A DNA stretch of 64,000 nucleotides from Ferrimicrobium sp. (GTDB lineage Bacteria; Actinomycetota; Acidimicrobiia; Acidimicrobiales; Acidimicrobiaceae). The DNA lies in assembly GCF_027319265.1 (NCBI RefSeq), contig NZ_DAHVNP010000028.1, positions 1 to 64,000 of the forward strand. Reading direction: 5' to 3'. The translations under genes and the position numbers were made by a program. Shown piece after piece: positions 24,958 to 34,461 of this stretch (within the stretch, counting starts at the first letter, position 1; the number at the start of each line of letters is the position of its first letter). The notes under the pieces were generated by a model that was given only the letters and a program-made list of their open reading frames with translations, was not told where the DNA came from and ran no database searches.

Positions 24958-25442
24958 GATCGCCTTTGCACCATCAGTACGTGAGGCCCAATCCCCTCAA
25001 TCACAAAAACCTCTCCAACGACCTCGAAACCATAACGTTCATAGAGGCTACGCGCTGCAACACGGGCATGACACCAGACGGGCGTCACCGACGTAGATCG
25101 CGAGGTGGCGCTCTCTTCCTGGGTACCAGTAGCTTCGTGAACGACTTGGAGCAGGCGCAGGAGGATACTTGTTCCAACTCCTCGCCCCCGGTAGGCTTGC
25201 TCCACCGCCATCCCACGCACCCGATAGCCCGGCACTCCATCGAGCGGCTCTGGCAGCAGACTTCCGGCACCCACCACCCTGGTGCCGAGACGGGCGAGTG
25301 CGTGTATCGCGAGTGGATCATCGTCTCCCGAAAAGTGAGCCGTCGATGGATCAAGGCCGGCTCGAAGAATGCGAGCCCGTAGCTCCAGCACCTCAGGGGA
25401 GAGGCGGCCAAGATCGACGGTCAACTCCGCTGAACCGGTCAA
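24954..25442 (-). CDS. GNAT family N-acetyltransferase
   Basis: The 162-residue protein carries the acetyl-CoA pyrophosphate loop RGMAVEQAYRGRGVGTSIL (Q/RxxGxG/A type, about 76-94) and a late Tyr in ARSLYERYGFEVVGE (about 131-145), both typical of GNAT enzymes. The N-terminal LRARILRAGLDPSTAHF segment resembles the ElaA/YitI-type subgroup. The substrate is unknown. The gene overlaps glcF upstream and scpA downstream by four bases each, so it is embedded in a long operon without an obvious functional link. Confidence 0.82.
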   Translation of the reverse strand: MTGSAELTVDLGRLSPEVLELRARILRAGLDPSTAHFSGDDDPLAIHALARLGTRVVGAGSLLPEPLDGVPGYRVRGMAVEQAYRGRGVGTSILLRLLQVVHEATGTQEESATSRSTSVTPVWCHARVAARSLYERYGFEVVGEVFVIEGIGPHVLMVQRRS

Positions 25443-26686
25443 GCTTCAAGCGCCTGGGCCAAGAGGACGATCGGATGGAGCACCTCCACACGATCACCGA
25501 GCAACGAGTTCAGCTGAATGGCACAACCAGGGTTTGCCGAGACCAGGAGCCCGACCTGGGTGCGCAGGATCGCATCTCGTTTCGCCTCGCCGACTTGGCG
25601 TGCAAGCGCCGGCTGGCTCACGGAGTACAATCCTCCCGCCCCACAACAGTTGGGTCCCTCAGTGAGAGCAAGCTCGAGCTCGGGGATGCGACTCAGTACC
25701 GACGGTCCGGCCGAACGAACCCCCTGCGCGAAGGCGAGGTGGCAGGGTTCGTGATAGAGAATTTTGCGCGACAGCGGTCGATAGTGGGCAATACTCGTGA
25801 ATCGATCCAGGAACTCCATCACATCGACCACCTTTGCCGCGAACGCATCGGATCCGTCCTGATGTTCGAGCAGCTCCCCATAGTCCTTCATCATGGCGCC
25901 GCATCCCGCGGAGTTGGTGATCACCGCATCGATATGGGTAAGGTCGAATGTCTCCATCAGCGCCCGTGCCCCATGCTGTGCTGGTTCATGCTGGCCAGCA
26001 TGCGAGGCGAGCGCTCCACAACACCCCTGCCCCCTGGGAACAACGACCGAGATACCCTCGGCGTTTAAAACCTTCACAGTCGCAGCGTTGACCTCGCTGA
26101 ACAGTACCGACGCGATACACCCTGTGAGCATGACGACCCGCGCACGCTCGTTCGGAACCAGCGAGGTGAAGGTGGTCACTGGCGACGCCGCACGGATGGT
26201 CGCCGCCTGCTGCACCAACGCCTGCACCCGCGGCAGATGGGCGAGCCCAGGACGCAAGAAGGACGATCGCACCACCCCACGGGCAAGTACTTGAGCGCTC
26301 GGGGCCAATCCCGCAAAACGTTGTGCCTTTGAAAAACTTCTCACCACCAACGAACGCCCAAGTAGTTCGCGCTGAGATCGGCCGACATTCACCACCCGGC
26401 GGGCCCGGTCGATCAGCTCGTCATAACGAACCCCGGAAGGACACGCCGGGACACAGGCCTCGCATCCAATACAGCGATCGATGTGTAGTCGGAGAACGTC
26501 AGTGACCCTGTTAGTGCGCGCCGCCTCTGCAAGGAGCCAAATCCTCCCACGAGGGGAGTCGTTCTCCATCGCCGTCACCGCATACGTCGGGCAAGCAGCT
26601 AAGCAGAAGCCACAGTGTACACAGGTCGCACTGAGCTTGGCGATCGCTGTAAACTCCTCGGTGAGCGACGGGGTTCTTGTCGTCAT
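25439..26686 (-). CDS. glcF: Glycolate oxidase iron-sulfur subunit
   Basis: The N-terminus carries two [4Fe-4S] ferredoxin motifs, CVHCGFCLAACP (about residue 21) and CIGCEACVPACP (about 72). Two CCG domains follow, with CCGALASHAGQ and CCGAGGLYS, which bind further Fe-S or heterodisulfide-like centres. The 415-residue length matches GlcF. With GlcD and GlcE it oxidises glycolate (or D-lactate) to glyoxylate and passes electrons to the membrane pool. It overlaps glcE by four bases. Confidence 0.92.
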   Translation of the reverse strand: MTTRTPSLTEEFTAIAKLSATCVHCGFCLAACPTYAVTAMENDSPRGRIWLLAEAARTNRVTDVLRLHIDRCIGCEACVPACPSGVRYDELIDRARRVVNVGRSQRELLGRSLVVRSFSKAQRFAGLAPSAQVLARGVVRSSFLRPGLAHLPRVQALVQQAATIRAASPVTTFTSLVPNERARVVMLTGCIASVLFSEVNAATVKVLNAEGISVVVPRGQGCCGALASHAGQHEPAQHGARALMETFDLTHIDAVITNSAGCGAMMKDYGELLEHQDGSDAFAAKVVDVMEFLDRFTSIAHYRPLSRKILYHEPCHLAFAQGVRSAGPSVLSRIPELELALTEGPNCCGAGGLYSVSQPALARQVGEAKRDAILRTQVGLLVSANPGCAIQLNSLLGDRVEVLHPIVLLAQALEA

Positions 26687-27846
26687 GATCGGTAAAACCT
26701 TCCGTATGGATCGAATGCCATGGCAATACGATCGATCAAGAGCTGCGCAGAGATGGTCGCTGCGGTGCCGACTTCGGAGTCATCGGTGACATGCCGCACA
26801 GCTGTGGCCAGCGTGCGTGACCAAGTCTCGTGAGCGAGTATCCCGTGTGGATGCCACGCACGGGCCTCCACAGCACCAGCACCGAGTACTCCTTGGAGGT
26901 TGGCTAATCGGTGCTCCTGGTGCTCCGGCTGGACGGAGATCTCCGCCACGCCCGCGCCGACATGAGCGACAAGGGCGACAAGGGCGGGCCCCAACGTTGC
27001 CCTGATCGTAGGGAGCAGATCAAGCATCGCCGTACTGCGCGCGGAGAGTGCAAAAACCATCCCCCCCTCCCCCGGGAGCTGAAATCCCCTGAGGCGAGAC
27101 CAATGAGCCACCGATTCAGCTTCACCGAGGATCATGGTTGAGCTACCCGAAACCGCACGCTCCAACCGCTCGATGCGTTGGTCGATCACCTCGTGACCAC
27201 CTTCGATCAGACCGGAGAGCGTATCGTCTACAAGGTCGAGAGCGCTCAGCTCAACATGGGCACCCATGAGTGCGATGATGACATCGCGGAGCCGATCTGG
27301 CCGAGTGGTGACCAGCAGCGTCCGTTGTGTCTCTGGCAACGGACGCGTACGGAAGATCACCTCGGCGATAATCCCGAAACGACCGCGGGAACCGGCAAAG
27401 AGTTTTGCCAGGTCATAACCGGCAACATTCTTAATGACCGTCGAACCGCTATGGGCAACGCTCCCATCAGCCAGGACTACCGTCATCCCGATGATCTGAT
27501 CGCGGATGCCGCCGTACCGGTGGATGAGGCCACCTCGCGCACCTGTGGCTACCATCGCGCCAACAGTACCGACCCCTGGAGGATCTACCGCTACCCGTTG
27601 ACCGACAAGAGCCAGCTGATCTTGCAGTGTGGCCCAGGTGACACCAGCCCCTACCGTCACAGAGAAATCATCGACCCGGTGCCCAATACCCGCAAGCGAA
27701 GTCGTATCGACCACGGTCAACCCCTCATGATCGCCTGACAGATTAGAGCCAAGTCCCCGAACGACTACTCGACGGCCCGGGTCCAACTCCTTCAACCATA
27801 GGCCGAGTTCCTCGACTGAGGCAGGGGCGATCTGCTCTGTCACCAT
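26683..27846 (-). CDS. glcE: Glycolate oxidase FAD-binding subunit
   Basis: The protein has a FAD-binding PCMH domain: VVRGLGSNLSGDHEGL near residue 32, a GVTWATLQDQL block near 68 and a DPPGVGTVGAMVATGARGGL block near 88, then IKNVAGYDLAKLFAGSRG near 137. At 387 residues it is the GlcE type rather than the longer GlcD. It is expected to form a complex with GlcD and GlcF. The start overlaps the end of glcD by seven bases. Confidence 0.9.
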   Translation of the reverse strand: MVTEQIAPASVEELGLWLKELDPGRRVVVRGLGSNLSGDHEGLTVVDTTSLAGIGHRVDDFSVTVGAGVTWATLQDQLALVGQRVAVDPPGVGTVGAMVATGARGGLIHRYGGIRDQIIGMTVVLADGSVAHSGSTVIKNVAGYDLAKLFAGSRGRFGIIAEVIFRTRPLPETQRTLLVTTRPDRLRDVIIALMGAHVELSALDLVDDTLSGLIEGGHEVIDQRIERLERAVSGSSTMILGEAESVAHWSRLRGFQLPGEGGMVFALSARSTAMLDLLPTIRATLGPALVALVAHVGAGVAEISVQPEHQEHRLANLQGVLGAGAVEARAWHPHGILAHETWSRTLATAVRHVTDDSEVGTAATISAQLLIDRIAMAFDPYGRFYRS

Positions 27847-29303
27847 CGCTCCCCCAAACCAGCCTCTTCGAGCGCATGAGGCTGATAGCGACCGGGACGC
27901 TCACCGCACAGACGTGGGGTCGGTAGCAACTTCCCCCGGTTACACATCCCGCTCGGATCGAACGCAGATCGCAGCCGTTCAAAGGTGGTCAAGTCCTCAG
28001 TTGAGAACATCTCCGGCATGTGACAGACCTTATCGACGCCAATCCCATGTTCACCCGTGAGGGAACCACCCTCCTCAAGACAGAGCGCGAGGATCTTTGC
28101 CGCCACCTCCTCCGCCAGAGCCTCCTGCCCTTGGACCGAAGGATCGTACGTGACGAGTGGGTGCAGGTTGCCATCACCAGCGTGGAAGACGTTCAGAATC
28201 GCGAGGCCCGACTCGGTGCCGAGATCTCCAATACGTCCGAGGACCCGTGGAAGCGCCGATCTCGGCACTACTCCATCTTGGACAATGTAGGCCGGTGCCA
28301 CACGACCTGCCGCGGCGAACGCGGCCTTCCTTGCGAGCCACATCAACCCACGTTCCTCCTCATTGGCCGCCTCCCAGACGTGGGAGGAGCCATGGAGTTC
28401 CAGCAGTGCGCGTACCGCAAGAAACTCGTGTGCCACTTCATCAATCTCCCCGTCGAGTTCGAGCAACAGGCAACTCTTTGCCGTCGTGTCGAGTCCGGCA
28501 CCGGTGGCGATCTCGCAGGCAACGATAGCAAGTTGATCCATCATCTCGATGGCAGCAGGGGTGATCCCTCGCGAAACCACATCGCTCACCGCCTCCGCCG
28601 CCGCAGCCACCGAGTCAAAATAGGCCAAAAATGTACGGCGGGTCTCGGGGAGGGGGAGAAGTCGACACACGATCCTCGTCACAATTCCGAGCGTCCCCTC
28701 AGAACCGATCACTACACCCCGTAGATCTGGTCCAGGTCCATCCATTCCCTCACTGCCAAGCCACAGCAACTCGCCAGTTGGCAAGAGCAGCTCTAGGGCC
28801 AACACATGATGGGTGGTGAAACCATACTTGAAGCAGTGGGCTCCTCCTGAATTCTCGGCAACGTTCCCTCCGATGCTACAGGCGATCTGGGAGGATGGAT
28901 CTGGCGCGAAGTAGAGGCCGTAGAGCAATACCGCCCGCGAGAGTTCAAGATTAACCACTCCTGGTTCGACGACTGCAACGCGAGAAAATGGGTCAATCTC
29001 AAGGATGCCTTTTAAGCGGGAGGTGACCACCAACACCCCTTCTTCGTCAGGGAGGGCCCCACCAGAGAGGCCCGTACCGGCTCCTCTGGCAACCCAAGGA
29101 AGACCTAACGCGATGACCTCACGGACACACGCCACCAGCTCAAGACGATCAGCTGGTACGACGACGAGTGCGGGAACCGCCCGATGACTCGTGAGTCCAT
29201 CGCAGCTATAGGCTTGCCGTTCCCCAGCCTCTAGAATGAGCGCAACTGGGTCAACAACGCCGCGAAGCCTATCGATAAGGAGATCGATGCGCGAAGCTAC
29301 CAC
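27840..29303 (-). CDS. glcD: Glycolate oxidase subunit GlcD (FAD-linked)
   Basis: The catalytic flavoprotein subunit shows a PCMH FAD domain with WVARGAGTGLSGGALPDEEG (about residue 67) and IACSIGGNVAENSGGAHCFK (about 135), and a C-terminal FAD-oxidase domain ending in GEHGIGVDKV (about 435), which contributes conserved His residues. I start at GTG 29303 (VVASRIDLL, 487 residues) because AGAGAGGGAAC precedes it; a longer frame to 29444 would overlap the divergent SDR gene. It is the first gene of the glcDEF block. E. coli GlcD is 499 residues. Confidence 0.93.
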   Translation of the reverse strand: MVASRIDLLIDRLRGVVDPVALILEAGERQAYSCDGLTSHRAVPALVVVPADRLELVACVREVIALGLPWVARGAGTGLSGGALPDEEGVLVVTSRLKGILEIDPFSRVAVVEPGVVNLELSRAVLLYGLYFAPDPSSQIACSIGGNVAENSGGAHCFKYGFTTHHVLALELLLPTGELLWLGSEGMDGPGPDLRGVVIGSEGTLGIVTRIVCRLLPLPETRRTFLAYFDSVAAAAEAVSDVVSRGITPAAIEMMDQLAIVACEIATGAGLDTTAKSCLLLELDGEIDEVAHEFLAVRALLELHGSSHVWEAANEEERGLMWLARKAAFAAAGRVAPAYIVQDGVVPRSALPRVLGRIGDLGTESGLAILNVFHAGDGNLHPLVTYDPSVQGQEALAEEVAAKILALCLEEGGSLTGEHGIGVDKVCHMPEMFSTEDLTTFERLRSAFDPSGMCNRGKLLPTPRLCGERPGRYQPHALEEAGLGERW

Positions 29304-29381
29304 GTTGTTCCCTCTCTCTTTCTGGGCTTTGTCGCGAGGAGTGCTGCCCACCTTGAAAGTATAGAACGAAAGGAATTCTCT

Positions 29382-30125
29382 ATGAAAGCCATGATTACCG
29401 GCGCAAGCTCTGGCATCGGCGAGGCCATCGCCGCCAACCTCCACGATCTCGGCTACGAGCTCATCATTACCGGTCGCCGAAAGGAGCGTCTCGACGACCT
29501 CGCAACGCGTCTTGGTGGTGATCGAGCCACGGTTCGTACCCTCGATGTCACCGATACCGCTGCCATTGAAGCCCTCGCCGGGGAGGTCGGTGCGGTCGAC
29601 GTCCTCGTCAACAACGCAGGTGGGGCCCTGGGACTCGCGAGCGCCCAGGAGTCAGAGCTTTCGGATTGGCTGACCATGATCGCCACCAACGTCACCGGGC
29701 TGACGGTGCTGACACATGCATTCTTGCCAGCGATGGTGGAGCGTCGTAGTGGCATCATTATCAACCTCGGCTCGGTCGCCGGTGAATATCCCTACCCGGG
29801 TGGGAACGTCTATGGTGCCGCGAAGGCCTTCGTTCGTCAGTTCAGCCTCAACCTTAAAGCCGACCTCGCCGGCACCGGTGTACGCATCACTGATATCGAG
29901 CCAGGAATGGTCGGCGAGACCGAGTTCTCTCTCGTCCGCTTCCACAACGATGCCGAGCGTGCCTCGAGTGTCTACGACGGGATGCAGGCACTCACCCCCG
30001 CCGACATCGCCGATCTGGTTCGCTACATCGTCACCCTTCCACCGCACGTGAACATCAATACCGTCTCGCTCATGCCAGTTGACCAAGGATTTGGTGCCTT
30101 CAACATCACCCGACACTCGTCGTAA
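29382..30125 (+). CDS. Short-chain dehydrogenase, YdfG-like
   Basis: The Rossmann motif TGASSGIG (residues 6-13), the NNAGG motif (about 76-80), Ser in NLGSVAGEYPYP (about 128) and YGAAK (catalytic Tyr and Lys, about 145-149) make a complete SDR active site. The closest layout is YdfG, an NADP-dependent 3-hydroxy acid and serine/malonic semialdehyde reductase with a C-terminal GMVGETEFSLVRF segment. A GAAAGGAATTCTCT ribosome site and a TATAGA -10-like element precede the ATG. It is divergent from glcD. Confidence 0.87.
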   Translation: MKAMITGASSGIGEAIAANLHDLGYELIITGRRKERLDDLATRLGGDRATVRTLDVTDTAAIEALAGEVGAVDVLVNNAGGALGLASAQESELSDWLTMIATNVTGLTVLTHAFLPAMVERRSGIIINLGSVAGEYPYPGGNVYGAAKAFVRQFSLNLKADLAGTGVRITDIEPGMVGETEFSLVRFHNDAERASSVYDGMQALTPADIADLVRYIVTLPPHVNINTVSLMPVDQGFGAFNITRHSS

Positions 30126-30165
30126 CCGAGCCACATGCTCCACACGCCGCTCATCTGCCATGCTC

Positions 30166-30188
30166 ACAGGCGCTGTGGTCGCGCCTGT
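30166..30188 (+). terminator. Stem-loop after the YdfG-like gene
   Basis: ACAGGCGC (30166-30173) and GCGCCTGT (30181-30188) form a perfect 8-bp stem with a 7-base loop, 40 bases after the SDR stop. There is no T-run, so termination is only likely. Confidence 0.5.
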
Positions 30189-30258
30189 CATACCCAGGCA
30201 CCACACTGACAAGAGGAGCGGTCACCGCAGCGAGAGCAGATGTGACAAGGAGGACCCG

Positions 30259-31374
30259 ATGACCACAACTAATTCCCACCGAGACCATCAGGCAGAATGG
30301 CTCGCCACCATGCACGGCAACCGTACTGCGGGTAACATCATCACCGCGCATGAAACGCCGATGTCGATCGAGACCACCCTCGCCGACCGACGCAGGACCG
30401 AAGAGCATCAGGCCGCGACGCTGAGCAGTGGAGCCACCCTCGCTCATGAGGCAGGAAATCGACCGCAACACGAGGAGCCCGATGTCCTTCGAACCTGCTT
30501 CGAGCGCGATCGAGACCGCATTCTGCATTCCAGTGCATTTCGACGTCTCGCTGGCAAAACGCAGGTCTTCATCTTCCCTGCAGACCATCAACGTACCCGC
30601 CTGACCCATGCCTTAGAGGTATCGCAGGTGGCAGTCGCCATCGCTCGTCGGCTCCGTCTGAACACCGACCTCACTGAGGCAATTGCCCTTGGCCATGACT
30701 GTGGACACGGACCGGGTGGGCACGCCAGTGAGGTCGCTCTTGAACCCTTCTTGCCGGACGGTTTCGATCATGCACCCTGGGGTGCGTATGTCACCCTAGC
30801 CCAACTGAACCTCTGCCAAGAGACCACCGATGGAATCGCGAACCACTCTTGGTCAAGACCAAAGCCCATGACCCCAGAGGCGGAGATCGTAGCACTCGCA
30901 GATCGCATCGCCTATTGCGCTCATGACCTCGAAGATGCGATCGATGCTGGCCTCCTCCAAAGAAGCGCCGTCCCTGCGGATCTCACGCAACTCATTGGGC
31001 CCCACCGCACCCAGCAGCTCGACTACTTTATCACCGATGTCATCTGGACCTCAGTCCATCACGGCACCATCGGCCTCAGCACGGAGGCTGGAGAGGCGTT
31101 AGCGATGCTACGCGCCTTTAACTACACCCATATCTACACCACCCAGGCCGCTGAGCGCCAGAGTAAGGCCGTGATCGCGGTACTGCGTTCGCTTACCGAC
31201 TATCTCCTGGAACACCCGGCAGCATTGCCACAACGCGATCAGTCGCTCTCCGTCGAACACCAGGTGGTTGCCTACGTCGCTGGCATGACCGATCGCTACG
31301 CCTTCCGACTCGCTCGTGACCTGCTGCACTGGCCAGCGAACCGGTTGCCATTGGGGATCGACCTGAGTAGTTAG
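30259..31374 (+). CDS. HD-domain deoxynucleoside triphosphohydrolase-like protein
   Basis: The protein has the dGTPase layout. RILHSSAFRRLAGKTQVF (about 90-107) precedes the HD residues: RLTHALEVSQVA gives the first His, HDCGHGPGGHASE the HD pair (about 149), and ALADRIAYCAHDLEDA (about 215) the last Asp. These bind two metals and release triphosphate from dNTPs. The start is ATG 30259 with AAGGAGG seven bases upstream (371 residues). The N-terminal 75 residues are polar, His- and Thr-rich and not part of the domain. Deoxyguanosinetriphosphate triphosphohydrolase-like proteins of this size are found next to primase in many bacteria, but here it stands alone. Confidence 0.85.
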   Translation: MTTTNSHRDHQAEWLATMHGNRTAGNIITAHETPMSIETTLADRRRTEEHQAATLSSGATLAHEAGNRPQHEEPDVLRTCFERDRDRILHSSAFRRLAGKTQVFIFPADHQRTRLTHALEVSQVAVAIARRLRLNTDLTEAIALGHDCGHGPGGHASEVALEPFLPDGFDHAPWGAYVTLAQLNLCQETTDGIANHSWSRPKPMTPEAEIVALADRIAYCAHDLEDAIDAGLLQRSAVPADLTQLIGPHRTQQLDYFITDVIWTSVHHGTIGLSTEAGEALAMLRAFNYTHIYTTQAAERQSKAVIAVLRSLTDYLLEHPAALPQRDQSLSVEHQVVAYVAGMTDRYAFRLARDLLHWPANRLPLGIDLSS

Positions 31375-31556
31375 CGCTCAATGATCTCACTTCATCCACC
31401 ACAAGGTTCATAGGTGCTCCCAGCCTCTTTGGCTGACAGGACAGCAGCGCAGAAACCAGAGATCGCAGAGGGGAGCAACTATCAGAGTCGACTCGTCAAT
31501 CGATTAACCTTTCGTTGAAAAGGAGCGACAGGGGTCGCCGAGTTTGAGGGGAAGAG

Positions 31557-33065
31557 ATGCATTCATTTCAGGATCCACTGCGGCGTGGGGCAAGTGTGGC
31601 GCCACAGAAGGACGCTATCGTCTGTGGAGGAGAACACCTCACCTTCCACCAACTCGACCAGCGAGTACACCAGCTCAGCGCTGTACTCCAGCATTTTGGC
31701 CTTCGTCCAGATGACCGGGTCGCCATTATCGCAAACAACTGTCATCGCTATCTTGAGGTCTACCTTGCAGTTCCCTCAAATGGCTTCGTCTTGGTGCCAC
31801 TCAGTACCCGCTCAACCAACGCCGAAGTGGTCTTCGCGCTCTCTGACGCCGATGTCAAGGTCGTCGTTACCGACCGCGACCTTGGCCCCCTTCCGCCGTG
31901 CGTGGAGCAGGTTATTACGATCCCTGAGCACTATGACGAGTTGGTGAGCAAGGCCACCCCTGCCCCCTTTCTTAGCCAGCCCAACGAGGAGACGCTGGCA
32001 GGGTTGTTCTATACCGGAGGTACCACTGGAAGATCCAAGGGGGTCATGCTCACCCATGGCAATCTGCTCGCAAACGCATGGACCGCCATCGCCTGGACAC
32101 ATCTGACCGAGGACGATCGATGGCTCGTCATGGCACCAATGTTCCACGCTGCCGGTACGTGCCTGGTCCTTGCCTCACTATGGCTCACAGCGACCCAAAT
32201 CATGCTGGGCTCCTTCTCGCCCACCCAGGCACTCGACATCATCGAGGGTGAACGAGCCACTGGAACGCTTGCCGTACCAACCATGATGCTCGCCATGAAC
32301 GACACGATGGCCACCTCGCCTCGCGATGTCTCCTCATTGCGATTGCTGAGCCACGGTGCCTCCCCAGCCCCCCTTGAGATTCTCAAGGCAAGTCACCGGT
32401 ACTTTCCCGAAGCAGAGATGCTCCACCTCTACGGTACTACCGAGACCTCGCCGATCGCATCGATCTTCCCCCACGAGGAGCGACATCTGACCGACGCACT
32501 GGCGGGCTCGATCGGCGTGCCTGCCGTCGGCGTCGACCTCACCGTACTCGACCCGGACGACCAGGCGCTCGGGCCTGGTGAAGTAGGCGAGATCGCCATT
32601 CGAGGTAACAACGTGATGAAGGGTTACTGGAACCTGCCAGTGGAGTCACAGCAGGCCCTTCGCTCCGGCTGGTACCACACTGGTGATCTCGGATTTCGAG
32701 ACTCGACTGGATACTTCTTCCTCATCGATCGGCTCAAGGACATGGTGGTCACCGGGGGCGAGAACGTCTACACCATCGAGGTTGAGGATGCGCTCTATCG
32801 TCATCCCAAGGTGCAAGAGGCTGCCGTCTTTGGTGTGCCCGACCCCAAGTGGGGAGAGGCTGTTCATGCCGTCGTCGTCCCACGGGAGGAGGTAAGCGCC
32901 GAGGATCTCTTAGCCTTCCTACGCACACAGATCGCTGGGCACAAGCTTCCGAAGAAAATTGACCTTCGCCAAGAACCATTACCAAAATCTGGAGCCGGGA
33001 AGATCTTAAAACGTGATCTTCGCGAACCTTTCTGGGTCGGCCACACCACTCGGATCGGCAACTAA
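31557..33065 (+). CDS. Acyl-CoA synthetase (AMP-binding ligase)
   Basis: The 502-residue adenylate-forming enzyme has the P-loop-like YTGGTTGRSKGVMLTHGN (about 160-177), the A5 motif LYGTTETSP (about 293), the A7 motif WYHTGDLGF (about 373) and the A10 Lys in PKSGAGKILKRDLRE (about 484). It activates a carboxylic acid to an acyl-CoA through an acyl-AMP. The subgroup looks like medium- or long-chain or aryl acid ligases; the substrate cannot be chosen. A GAGGGGAAGAG ribosome site precedes ATG 31557. It could feed the CoA-ester cluster at 38.6-46 kb. Confidence 0.88.
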   Translation: MHSFQDPLRRGASVAPQKDAIVCGGEHLTFHQLDQRVHQLSAVLQHFGLRPDDRVAIIANNCHRYLEVYLAVPSNGFVLVPLSTRSTNAEVVFALSDADVKVVVTDRDLGPLPPCVEQVITIPEHYDELVSKATPAPFLSQPNEETLAGLFYTGGTTGRSKGVMLTHGNLLANAWTAIAWTHLTEDDRWLVMAPMFHAAGTCLVLASLWLTATQIMLGSFSPTQALDIIEGERATGTLAVPTMMLAMNDTMATSPRDVSSLRLLSHGASPAPLEILKASHRYFPEAEMLHLYGTTETSPIASIFPHEERHLTDALAGSIGVPAVGVDLTVLDPDDQALGPGEVGEIAIRGNNVMKGYWNLPVESQQALRSGWYHTGDLGFRDSTGYFFLIDRLKDMVVTGGENVYTIEVEDALYRHPKVQEAAVFGVPDPKWGEAVHAVVVPREEVSAEDLLAFLRTQIAGHKLPKKIDLRQEPLPKSGAGKILKRDLREPFWVGHTTRIGN

Positions 33066-33110
33066 AGTGGCCGAGCAACATCGCCCACCTCATCAACGAA
33101 GGAGTCAGCT

Positions 33111-34115
33111 TTGGAGTTCCTAGGTAGCCACCTCCTCTCGGTGGATCAACTCTCCAGAGAGGATGTTGAACTGGTCATCACGGTTGCTCAACGCCTGGAG
33201 CCAGTTGCGCGACGCAGAAAAATCACCCGCGCCCTCGAAGGAGCCGTCTTGGCGAGTCTCTTTCTTGAAGCAAGCACACGAACACGGCTCAGTTTTGGCA
33301 GCGCCTTTTCCCGTCTCGGAGGCGCCGTACGCGAGACCGTCGGTCTGACGTTCTCCTCCATGGCCAAGGGGGAATCGATCGCCGACACCGCGAGGGTCAT
33401 CAGCGGTTATGCCGATATCATGACCATTCGGCACCCAGAGGCAGGGTCCGTTGCCCAGTTCGCTCATGCTTCGTTGGTGCCAGTGATCAATGCAGGTGAT
33501 GGTGCCGCCGAGCACCCGACCCAGGCGCTGCTCGACATCTACACCATCGAGGAAGAGTTTGCCGCCCGCAACAAACGCTTGGACGGTTCACATATCCTCT
33601 TCGTGGGTGACCTCAAATATGGACGCACCGTTCACTCGCTCATCAAGCTCCTCAGTCTCTATGACAAGATGACCTTCACGCTCTTGGCACCTGAGCTACT
33701 GTCGATGCCCGACCCCATCGTCGAGCTCGTCCAAGCGCGTGGACACCACGTCATCCAGCGAAACGCATTGCCGGTTACACCTGAACAGGTGGACGTTGTC
33801 TACACCACTCGCATCCAACGCGAACGTCTCCAAGGAGAACAGATCGAGGGCTACAGCCGCGACTTCCACGTGAACACCGCCTTCGTCAACGAGGTCGGTG
33901 ACGCCTCGACCATTATCATGCATCCATTGCCGCGTGACTCAACCCCCGCGTCGAATGATCTCAGCACCGATCTCGATGCCGATCCACGTCTCGCCATCTT
34001 TCGCCAAACTGATCGCGGCATTCCAATCCGCATGGCACTCTTTGCGCTCATCCTCGGCGTATCCGACAATATCGAAGCGACCTATCGAGACCCGTCCTGG
34101 CGGGTATCGCCCTAA
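33111..34115 (+). CDS. pyrB: Aspartate carbamoyltransferase catalytic subunit
   Basis: The carbamoyl-phosphate motif LFLEASTRTRLSFGSA (about 46-61), the GDGAAEHPTQALLDIYTIEEE block (split: GDGAAEHPTQALLD, IYTIEEE) and the MHPLPR motif (about 270) identify the enzyme that makes N-carbamoyl-aspartate in pyrimidine synthesis. The VGDLKYGRTVHSL segment is typical of pyrB rather than argF. It starts at TTG 33111 (MEFLGSH) with AAGGAGTC seven bases upstream. No other pyr gene is nearby. Confidence 0.93.
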   Translation: MEFLGSHLLSVDQLSREDVELVITVAQRLEPVARRRKITRALEGAVLASLFLEASTRTRLSFGSAFSRLGGAVRETVGLTFSSMAKGESIADTARVISGYADIMTIRHPEAGSVAQFAHASLVPVINAGDGAAEHPTQALLDIYTIEEEFAARNKRLDGSHILFVGDLKYGRTVHSLIKLLSLYDKMTFTLLAPELLSMPDPIVELVQARGHHVIQRNALPVTPEQVDVVYTTRIQRERLQGEQIEGYSRDFHVNTAFVNEVGDASTIIMHPLPRDSTPASNDLSTDLDADPRLAIFRQTDRGIPIRMALFALILGVSDNIEATYRDPSWRVSP

Positions 34116-34461
34116 ACCGCCACCCCACCTCGTTATCACCCATCATCAACACCATGGCCAAAGGACCGGTCAGCGTGCATCACAACCAGCCCCCGACCGC
34201 CTCACCACGATCACCCGGTCCTTATCTGATCCGCTCACAGTGGACTCAGTGCACCTCCCCTGATCGACCACAAACCTGCGTTTTGACCCGAGAGACGGTG
34301 AGCTGTTCTTATCCACCGGTGGCGACGCATCGTATCAACCACCACGCTCGTTAACCCCCTCGGCATCGATCGACAACACCTTGATGGAGAGGACTAAAGT
34401 CACGATAATCTCAAGTCACCGTACTCTATGCCCCTGTAAAGCATCTCCATAGCATACAGGT
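34116..34461 (+). promoter_or_regulatory. Promoter region of the sulfur gene cluster
   Basis: No gene is seen in these 346 bases. A sigma70-like promoter stands out: TTGATG at 34381-34386, 17 bases, then GATAAT at 34404-34409, about 50 bases before the SQR-like start. Only a weak ribosome site (ACAGGT) precedes that start. Confidence 0.55.
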